From Actinomycetota bacterium (GTDB lineage: Bacteria; Actinomycetota; Acidimicrobiia; Acidimicrobiales; Microtrichaceae): a stretch of DNA of 7,244 nucleotides. Under the pieces are notes generated by a model. It saw only the letters and a list, made by a program, of their open reading frames with translations, had not been told where the DNA came from and made no database searches. Shown here piece after piece: positions 1 through 5,433 of the stretch; position 1 is the first letter of the stretch, and each line of letters begins with the position of its first letter. The DNA lies in the NCBI GenBank assembly GCA_005777415.1, contig SXMI01000004.1:1-7244 (forward strand), written 5' to 3'. The position numbers and the translations under genes were made by a program.

Positions 1-455
1 ACGCCCAGACCGATGGAGCCGAGTGACGGGACCGTGATGACGAGGTAGCGCCCGGAGGTGCTCGAGGAGCCACCTCCTTCGCAGACGATCGTGTAGGACT
101 CGCCCGCGATCGTGTCGAACGAATAGGCGAGGTCGTAGCTGTCCGTGCCGGAGGACACGTTGCCGGAGGTCCCGGCTCCGGGGTCGTTGAACGAGATCGA
201 CCGACCCTGGGAGTCCTCGCCGACGCAGTCGGGGTTGGGGGAGGTGGCGAGCACCAGGCCGCCCACGTCGGAGGACGCCGAGAAGGTGGTCTCCTCGCCG
301 AACGCCGAGGATCCCGACTCGCTGGCGGCATTGCCCAGATCACTGACGAACCGGGAGCAGGCGAAGCCTCCGGCGCCACAGGACGCCAGGGACAGTGCCA
401 GCAGCACGGCTCCGGCGATCAGCCAGCCTTTCGGCGGCGAGGTTCCATCTGCCAC
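1..455 (-). CDS. Hypothetical exported or membrane-anchored protein, putative lipoprotein (partial, C-terminus outside window)
   Basis: The first 151 residues are visible; the gene continues past the window edge. The GTG start at 455 is chosen because a perfect AGGAGG lies 5 nt upstream and a hydrophobic segment follows at once. Residues about 11-33 (from GWLIAGAVLL onward) form a signal peptide or transmembrane helix, with a lipobox-like LASC at 23-26 (Cys26). The n-region has a single Lys, so a plain membrane anchor is as plausible as a lipoprotein. After a Ser/Gly/Ala-rich linker comes a polar, beta-like region (about 52-140) with two further Cys, 77 and 125, that could form a disulfide outside the membrane. 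The last visible residues (IGLG) become hydrophobic again, so a second membrane segment could follow. No enzyme motif is seen and I do not recognise the family. It follows dapC after a 61-nt gap and may be transcribed separately; a CATACT at 484-489 is only a weak -10 candidate. Confidence 0.8.
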   Translation of the reverse strand, partial: MADGTSPPKGWLIAGAVLLALSLASCGAGGFACSRFVSDLGNAASESGSSAFGEETTFSASSDVGGLVLATSPNPDCVGEDSQGRSISFNDPGAGTSGNVSSGTDSYDLAYSFDTIAGESYTIVCEGGGSSSTSGRYLVITVPSLGSIGLG

Positions 456-516
456 GGTGACCTCCTCAGGTCGCTCGCCCCAGAGTATGGCCGCTGCGCC
501 CAGGGGAACGGCGGAA
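456..516 (-). other. 61-nt intergenic gap between dapC and the hypothetical exported protein
   Basis: This is one of two real gaps between genes in the window. No stem followed by a T-run is present, so there is no recognisable intrinsic terminator after dapC. It holds the AGGAGG site described separately and a CATACT hexamer at 484-489 that could be a weak -10, without a convincing -35. Whether the last gene is read from the operon or from its own promoter cannot be decided from the sequence. Confidence 0.5.
461..466 (-). promoter_or_regulatory. Strong ribosome binding site (AGGAGG) of the hypothetical exported protein
   Basis: AGGAGG on the minus strand, 5 nt before the GTG start at 455. 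It fixes the start codon of a gene that otherwise has no clear family to compare. It sits in a short palindrome, GACCT-N4-AGGTC (459-472), that could partly hide it in the mRNA. It is the clearest Shine-Dalgarno in the window; genes inside the upstream operon start at overlaps with weak or no such sequence. Confidence 0.7.
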
Positions 517-1656
517 TCAGGTGAGCGACACCCCGGCGGCCCGGCGCTCGACCAGGTCCAGGGCGCCATCGGGTTGCACGACGGCGAGCCGAACGTGGTC
601 GGCTCCGGCGTCCCCGTAGAACTCCCCGGGGCTGGCGACCACACCGAGCCGGGCGGCGAGCTGCTCGACGAGTGCCCAGGCGTCGCCTCCGGGGGCGGGC
701 ACCCAGAGGTAGAAACCGCCCCGGGGCATCGGCGCCCGGAGACCACAACCCTCGAGCACCGACGACAGCCGCTCCAACCGGGTCAGGTAACGATGCCGCT
801 GGTCCTCGACGTGACGCTGATCGCCCAGGGCAGCCACGCCCGCAGCCTGGGCCGGACCCGGGACCATGAGGCCGGCGTGCTTGCGCACCTCGGCCAGGAA
901 CCCGACGAGGTCGGCGTCGCCGGCGTAGAAGCCGACCCGGGCGCCGGCCAGGTTGGACCGCTTGGACAGGGAGTGCAGCGCGAGCACGCCGTCCGGGCCG
1001 GCCTCGAGGATCGTCCGCCCCGGAGCGAGGCCTTCGGCTGCGGGTACCCCGTCCCAGGTGAACTCGACGTAGCACTCGTCGGAGACGACCGGGACGTCCC
1101 GCTCACGGCCCCACTCGGCGGCGGCAACGAGGTCGTCGAGGCCCCCGGCCGGGTTGCCCGGCGTGTTGACCCAGAGGCACAGCGCCCGGCGGGCGTCCGC
1201 CGGGTCGACCGACGTCAGGTCGATGCGCCACTCCTCGTCGACCGCCACCGGAACGGCCCGGCACCCCGCCAGGACGGCGCCCATGGCGTAGGACGGGTAG
1301 CTGACCGCCGGGTACAGGACCGTGTCGCGGTCGGGCCGGAGCAGCCGCAACCAGTGCGGGAGTCCGGCGACGAACTCCTTGGTCCCGACGCAGGCGGCCA
1401 CGTCCGCCGGGTCCACCTCGACGGCCAGCCGCCGTGCCATCCAGTCGCTGGCCGCCGAACGCAGGGCCGCCGTGCCGACCGACGGCGGGTAGGGCCCGGC
1501 GGCCGACCGGAGCGCGTCCAGCACCGCCGGGGACGGTTCGTCGCAGGGCGTGCCCACCGACAGGTCGACCGCTCCCCCGGGCAGGTCCGCGGCCAGTTCC
1601 CGCACCCGTTCCAGACGGTCGTAGGGGTACGGGGGCAGCACGAACCCGCCGGTCAC
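517..1656 (-). CDS. dapC: Succinyldiaminopimelate transaminase DapC (actinobacterial type), PLP-dependent
   Basis: Class I/II (fold type I) aminotransferase of 379 residues, a normal length. The expected reaction is glutamate-dependent transamination of N-succinyl-2-amino-6-ketopimelate to N-succinyl-LL-diaminopimelate, in cytosolic lysine and peptidoglycan-precursor synthesis. Visible motifs: the N-terminal PPYPYDRL (8-15) and VDLSVGTP (30-37) typical of the actinobacterial DapC family; NTPGNPAGG (164-172); SDECY (192-196) with Asp193 expected to bind the PLP pyridine nitrogen; SLSKRSNLAGARVGF (229-243) with Lys232 as the Schiff-base lysine; and VRLAV (355-359) with Arg356 for the substrate carboxylate. 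The start is GTG, forming a GTGA overlap with the hflX stop, which suggests translational coupling. dapF lies two genes upstream, which supports DapC over a generic aminotransferase. Substrate specificity is inferred; related aromatic or alanine-type aminotransferases share the motifs. Confidence 0.9.
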   Translation of the reverse strand: MTGGFVLPPYPYDRLERVRELAADLPGGAVDLSVGTPCDEPSPAVLDALRSAAGPYPPSVGTAALRSAASDWMARRLAVEVDPADVAACVGTKEFVAGLPHWLRLLRPDRDTVLYPAVSYPSYAMGAVLAGCRAVPVAVDEEWRIDLTSVDPADARRALCLWVNTPGNPAGGLDDLVAAAEWGRERDVPVVSDECYVEFTWDGVPAAEGLAPGRTILEAGPDGVLALHSLSKRSNLAGARVGFYAGDADLVGFLAEVRKHAGLMVPGPAQAAGVAALGDQRHVEDQRHRYLTRLERLSSVLEGCGLRAPMPRGGFYLWVPAPGGDAWALVEQLAARLGVVASPGEFYGDAGADHVRLAVVQPDGALDLVERRAAGVSLT

Positions 1657-3014
1657 CGGACGACCTCACCGACGTCGTCCCAGCCTGCCGGGGGCGCGGC
1701 CGGGTCCAGCTCGAAGTCCCGGAACCGTCCGGCGACCCGCGGATCGATCCGGGCCGAGACGACGAGACCCCCGGCGAGGGGCCGCTCGCTGAGGACCTCG
1801 CCGCTGCGGTGGACGGCGGCGACGATGTCGCCCCGGTCGTAGGGGACGAGCAGCTCGACGGGCTCGGTCAGGGAGCGGAGTCGGTCACCGATGCGCAGGA
1901 GCAGCTCGTCGACACCGTCGCCCGTGGCGGCCGAGATCGCCACCGAGCCCGGGTGACGGGCGGCCTCCTCGATAGCACCCGAGGAGAGGTCCGACTTGTT
2001 GAAGACGAGCAGCTCCTCGCTCAGGTCGGCGCCGATGGTGGTCAGGACGGTCCGCACGGCGTCGATGCAACCGTCCGGGTCCGCCGCCGATCCGTCCACG
2101 ACGTGGAGGATCAGGTCCGCCTCGTGGACCACCTCGAGCGGTCCCTGGAACGCCTCGACGAGCTGGTGCGGGAGCTTGCGGACGAAGCCGACGGTGTCGG
2201 TGCACAGCACCGCCTCGCCGCCGGGCAGCTCGAGGCGTCGGGTCGTCGCATCGAGCGTGGCGAACAACCGGTCTTCGACGAGCACGCCGGCGTCGGTGAG
2301 CTGGTTGAGCAGGGTCGACTTCCCGGCGTTGGTGTAGCCGACGACCACGACGTGGCGCAGCGCCGAGCGCTCGCGTGACTTCCGCTGGGTCGCCCGCGTC
2401 CGGGCGATCGTGCGCAGGTCGGCGGTCAGCTTGTGGATCTGGCGGGTGATGCGCCGACGGTCGATCTCGAGCTGCGTCTCACCGGGGCCGCGCCGGGCGC
2501 CGATCCCGCCCGCCTGCTGGGAGAGGCTGCGGCCCTTGCCGCGCAGCCGGGGCAGGCGGTAGCGGAACATGGCGAGCTGGACCTGGGCGACGCCCTCCTG
2601 GCTGTGCGCGTTCTGGGCGAAGATGTCCAGGATCACCGCGGTCCGGTCGATGGCGGACCGACCGAGGAGACGCTCCAGGTTCGCCTGCTGGGCCGGTGCG
2701 AGTTCGTCGTCGAAGACGACGGTGTCGCAGTCGAGCGACTCGGCGAGTTCGGCCAGCTCGTCGACCTTCCCCCGACCGACGTAGGTGGCCGGGTCCGGTG
2801 CCTGCCGCCGCTGGACCGAGCGCCCGACGACGTCGGCCCCGGCGGTGTCGACGAGCAGCTCCAGTTCGTCGAGCGAGGCCCGGGTCGCCTCGTCGTCGTG
2901 GGGCGGGAAGCTGACCCCGACGATGAGGATGCGCTCACGGAACGTCCGCTCGATCAGCCCCGCGCTCTCGCCGCCGAAGTCCCCGAACCCGCCGCGGTGC
3001 GTGGGTTCGCTCAC
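1653..3014 (-). CDS. hflX: GTPase HflX, ribosome-associated
   Basis: Complete 453-residue HflX of the TRAFAC/Obg-HflX GTPases. The family binds the 50S subunit and splits stalled or hibernating ribosomes, for example under heat or antibiotic stress; it acts in the cytosol. N-terminal HflX domain about 28-215, including YVGRGKVDEL (78-87) and the glycine-rich GGIGARRGPGETQLE (169-183), then a basic linker helix. G domain from about 220: P-loop GYTNAGKST (226-234), G3 DTVGF (273-277), G4 NKSD (339-342), G5 SAATG (361-365), then a short C-terminal domain. All nucleotide-binding motifs are intact. The GTG start forms a GTGA overlap with the dapF stop, and the stop overlaps the dapC start. The first 25 or so residues are polar and Gly-rich and may be dispensable. 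In Actinomycetota hflX is commonly near miaB, miaA and dapF, as here. Confidence 0.97.
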   Translation of the reverse strand: MSEPTHRGGFGDFGGESAGLIERTFRERILIVGVSFPPHDDEATRASLDELELLVDTAGADVVGRSVQRRQAPDPATYVGRGKVDELAELAESLDCDTVVFDDELAPAQQANLERLLGRSAIDRTAVILDIFAQNAHSQEGVAQVQLAMFRYRLPRLRGKGRSLSQQAGGIGARRGPGETQLEIDRRRITRQIHKLTADLRTIARTRATQRKSRERSALRHVVVVGYTNAGKSTLLNQLTDAGVLVEDRLFATLDATTRRLELPGGEAVLCTDTVGFVRKLPHQLVEAFQGPLEVVHEADLILHVVDGSAADPDGCIDAVRTVLTTIGADLSEELLVFNKSDLSSGAIEEAARHPGSVAISAATGDGVDELLLRIGDRLRSLTEPVELLVPYDRGDIVAAVHRSGEVLSERPLAGGLVVSARIDPRVAGRFRDFELDPAAPPAGWDDVGEVVR

Positions 3015-3808
3015 GGGATCACGATCTCGGCGACGAAGACCGACGGGCCGACGAGCACCAGGCCACCGTCGTCCTCGACGACGACCTCGGCCGAACCGCC
3101 GGGCATGTCGATGCGGACATGGGACCCGACCAGCCCCAGACCGTGCAGGGCGCTCGCCGTGGCCACCGCTCCGGACCCGCAGGCGTTGGTGACCCCGACG
3201 CCCCGCTCCCAGATGGAGATGGAGGCCGCACCGTTGTCGAGCACGGTCGCCAGGTGGACGTTGACCCCGCCCGCGTAGGCCGCCTCGAGCTGGGGGCCGA
3301 CGTCGGCGACCTCGAGCTCGCTGTCCCCGTCGACGACGAGCACCACGTGCGGGTTGCCCACGTCGACCGTGGCGCGGTGACGGGCAGGCACCGCCTCGGC
3401 CGCCCGGATGACCCCCGGGCCGGGCCCGGCCCGTCCGAAGTCGACTGCGGTGACCAGTTCGCCCCGGGGGTCGCCCCGGACCGTGCGGACCTCCCGGACC
3501 CCCGCTGCGGTCTGGACCCGGACGGTCCCCTCACCCCGGCCGGCATCACGCAGCCACTCCTGGGCCAGGCACCTGATCCCGTTGCCCGAGATCTCGGCCT
3601 CGGAGCCGTCGGCATTGATCAGCACCATGCGGACGTCGACGTCGTCGACCGTCGGCCGGAGCCCCAGGACGAGGCCGTCCGCACCGATGCCCGTGTGTCG
3701 TTCGCAGAGCTGCCGGGCGAGCCCACCGTCGACCGGGTGGGCCCCGTTCGGATCGAGCAGGACGAGGAAGTCGTTGCCCAGCCCGTGGAGTTTGGCGAGT
3801 CGCATCAT
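3011..3808 (-). CDS. dapF: Diaminopimelate epimerase DapF with Ser at the first catalytic Cys position
   Basis: 265 residues, starting MMRLAKLHGLGNDF. The family interconverts LL- and meso-diaminopimelate with a two-cysteine acid/base pair, supplying meso-DAP for peptidoglycan and lysine. Conserved parts: GNDF (11-14), NADGSE (65-70), GNPH (151-154), VNV (182-184), WERG (200-203) and NACGSGA (208-214), whose Cys210 matches the second catalytic Cys (Cys217 in Haemophilus influenzae). The first active-site motif, normally CGNG, reads SGNG: Ser74 (TCG, 3587-3589) stands where Cys73 is expected. A Cys follows at 80 (GIRC). The segment usually reading GVGET is GVGVT. The ATG at 3808 is chosen because it overlaps the miaA stop (ATGA) and the family N-terminus begins there; an in-frame extension to 3979 lies inside miaA and is not family-like. 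Family assignment is secure; full epimerase activity is less certain. Confidence 0.93.
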   Translation of the reverse strand: MMRLAKLHGLGNDFLVLLDPNGAHPVDGGLARQLCERHTGIGADGLVLGLRPTVDDVDVRMVLINADGSEAEISGNGIRCLAQEWLRDAGRGEGTVRVQTAAGVREVRTVRGDPRGELVTAVDFGRAGPGPGVIRAAEAVPARHRATVDVGNPHVVLVVDGDSELEVADVGPQLEAAYAGGVNVHLATVLDNGAASISIWERGVGVTNACGSGAVATASALHGLGLVGSHVRIDMPGGSAEVVVEDDGGLVLVGPSVFVAEIVIP

Positions 3809-4794
3809 GTCGGGTCCCGGCCCTCGGCTCGGCGGTGGTCGCCGTCGCGCCCGTCGAAGGTACCCCGATCGTCGGCGGTGGACGCTGCGGACCAGTGCGT
3901 GTCGATGCGGGCCGCCAGGGTGGCGGGGTCGAACTCCGTGGCCGCGAACCAGGTGATCCGGGGATCCCGGCGGAACCATCGCTCCTGGCGGACAGCGAAC
4001 CGACGGGTCCGGACGACCGCGGTCGCCACGGCCTCGTCGAGTGTCGACTCGCCCCGGAGGTACCCGAGCAGCTCGCGGTAGCCGAGCGCCTCGCGGGCGG
4101 TGCGTGACGGCCCCGTGGCCGCCAGCGAACGGACCTCGTCCACGAACCCCTGCTCGAGCTGGGCGTCGTAGCGGGCTCGGATCCGCGCCGCGAGCACGTC
4201 ACGGGGCACGTCGAGGCCGACCTGCACGAACGGCGTCGGCGGGTAGACGTCGAGGCCGGGGCCGGCCGAGGAGAAGGGCCGACCCGAGCCGATCGTGACC
4301 TCGAGGGCGCGCACGACCCGGCGCCGGTTGCCGGCGGGGATCCGTGACGCCGCCAGCGGGTCGAGCCGTTCCAGACGGGCGAGCAGGACCGAGGTGTCGG
4401 GTTCGGCCTCGAGCTGCTCAGCCACCTCCGGGTACCGGGGAGGTGGGACCAGGCCGTCGGTGACGGCCCGCACGTACAGGCCGGTCCCGCCGACGAGGAC
4501 GGCATGGACGCCCCGTTCCCGGAGGTCGTCGAGGACCGACCGGACCTGTTCGGTGAAGGCGCTGACGGAGTACTCCTCGCTCGGGTCCACGACGTCGACG
4601 AGGTGGTGGGGCACCTCGGAGCGGACCGCCGGCGACGGGGTGGCCGTCCCGATGTCCATGCCCCGGTAGACCGCCATGGAGTCACAGCTCACGATCTCGG
4701 TGGGTTGGCCGGCCACACGACGGCGACGGGCCACCTCGAGGGCGACCGACGACTTGCCCGAGGCCGTCGGCCCGACCACGACGAGCGACTTCAC
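3805..4794 (-). CDS. miaA: tRNA dimethylallyltransferase MiaA
   Basis: 329 residues, slightly longer than usual because of a charged C-terminal tail (about 302-329). MiaA transfers a dimethylallyl group from DMAPP to N6 of A37 in tRNAs that read codons starting with U; the product is the substrate of MiaB, encoded two genes upstream. Motifs: P-loop GPTASGKS (8-15), DSMAVYRGMDIGTA (38-51) with the catalytic Asp38, GGTGLYVRA (102-110), the conserved RIPAGNRRRVVRALE (151-165), and near the C-terminal end of the domain EALGYRELLGYLRGE (235-249) and RQERWFRRD (269-277). The GTG start forms a GTGA overlap with the stop of the APH-like gene, and the stop overlaps the dapF start (ATGA). The last 25 residues (after HW at 300-301) look unstructured, and their coding region is used only as the lead-in to dapF. 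Confidence 0.97.
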   Translation of the reverse strand: MKSLVVVGPTASGKSSVALEVARRRRVAGQPTEIVSCDSMAVYRGMDIGTATPSPAVRSEVPHHLVDVVDPSEEYSVSAFTEQVRSVLDDLRERGVHAVLVGGTGLYVRAVTDGLVPPPRYPEVAEQLEAEPDTSVLLARLERLDPLAASRIPAGNRRRVVRALEVTIGSGRPFSSAGPGLDVYPPTPFVQVGLDVPRDVLAARIRARYDAQLEQGFVDEVRSLAATGPSRTAREALGYRELLGYLRGESTLDEAVATAVVRTRRFAVRQERWFRRDPRITWFAATEFDPATLAARIDTHWSAASTADDRGTFDGRDGDHRRAEGRDPT

Positions 4795-5432
4795 CCGGCT
4801 GCACCCGGGCCGTCCGTCGCCTCCATCAGGACGTCGGCGAGCAGGTACCAGTCGAGCACCACCGGGGCGGGCATGTCCCCCCGGTACGCGGCGGCGAAGG
4901 CCGGCACCACGCCGGGGCCGTAGGCCGCGACGAGCGACCGCAGGGCGACGGCGAGGTCACGGGCCGGGTCGGCGACCCGTGCCGACCCCCAGCCGTCGAA
5001 CCCGACCGCATCGCCGTCGACGACCCGGAGCCTCGACAGTCGGGGGCCACCGTGGGTGAGCACGCAGGAGCGTCCGTCGGGCGCCGCGCCCGCAGCACCG
5101 TCGGCCAGGATCCCGAGGAGTCGCTCGAAGGACAGGTGCCGGTACGCCGCGTCCTGCACCTCCGGTCGCACGGGCGAGGCCGCCTCGGCCGCGGCGATCA
5201 TCTCGACGATGTCCACCGGGTGCAGAACGGACCCCGGGACGGAACGGGCCGGATCGACGGGCAGCGCGTGGAGCCGACCGAGGGTCTCGGCGAGCAGGCC
5301 GACGGTCCGGCCCGGTTCGGCGAGGTACTCCTCACCGTCGGCCGGGACGCCGGTCCCGGTGGCGTCGAGGCCCCCGAGCAGTTCCGACCACGGCGAGCCG
5401 GCGTCGTCCGCGGTCGTGACGCTCCCGACCAC
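4791..5432 (-). CDS. Degenerate APH-fold (aminoglycoside phosphotransferase-like) protein, C-lobe only, probably catalytically dead
   Basis: Proposed 213-residue protein between miaB and miaA. The mid and C-terminal parts resemble the C-lobe of APH/choline-kinase-fold enzymes: AETLGRLHALP (about 48-58, the usual helix ending in LH), LTHGGPRLSRL (125-135) at the catalytic loop, VGFDGWGSARVADPARDLA (143-161) at the metal-binding strand and following DPxxDLA motif. The catalytic residues are missing: HxDxxxxN has Gly129 for Asp and Arg134 for Asn, and the Asp of the IDW motif is Gly147. The N-lobe with its ATP-binding Lys is absent. The GTG start at 5432 is 1 nt after the miaB stop; the open frame continues to 5627, but that part overlaps miaB and is low-complexity. 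The stop forms GTGA with miaA. Its function is unknown; position suggests a role tied to tRNA A37 modification, or a relic kept for coupling. The fold call is by motif recognition only. Confidence 0.72.
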   Translation of the reverse strand: MVGSVTTADDAGSPWSELLGGLDATGTGVPADGEEYLAEPGRTVGLLAETLGRLHALPVDPARSVPGSVLHPVDIVEMIAAAEAASPVRPEVQDAAYRHLSFERLLGILADGAAGAAPDGRSCVLTHGGPRLSRLRVVDGDAVGFDGWGSARVADPARDLAVALRSLVAAYGPGVVPAFAAAYRGDMPAPVVLDWYLLADVLMEATDGPGAAG

Positions 5433-5433
5433 C

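Noticed and set aside
145..1842. 565-codon open frame on the plus strand
   Set aside because: It lies antisense to the exported protein, dapC and the end of hflX; its Pro/Gly/Arg/Asp-rich, motif-free translation is typical of a shadow frame in high-GC DNA.
1434..2378. 314-codon plus-strand open frame
   Set aside because: Antisense to hflX and dapC, which have intact family motifs; no recognisable domain in the plus-strand product.
3809..3979. N-terminal extension of dapF by 57 residues
   Set aside because: The extra residues are Arg/His/Pro-rich, lie within miaA and do not resemble DapF; the ATGA overlap at 3808 matches the family N-terminus.
3119..4081. 320-codon plus-strand open frame
   Set aside because: Antisense to dapF and miaA; composition mirrors the opposite strand and no motif is seen.
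3546..4685. 379-codon minus-strand open frame overlapping miaA and dapF
   Set aside because: Frame-shifted shadow of miaA; Ser/Arg/Pro-rich with no motifs, while the miaA frame carries the whole family signature.
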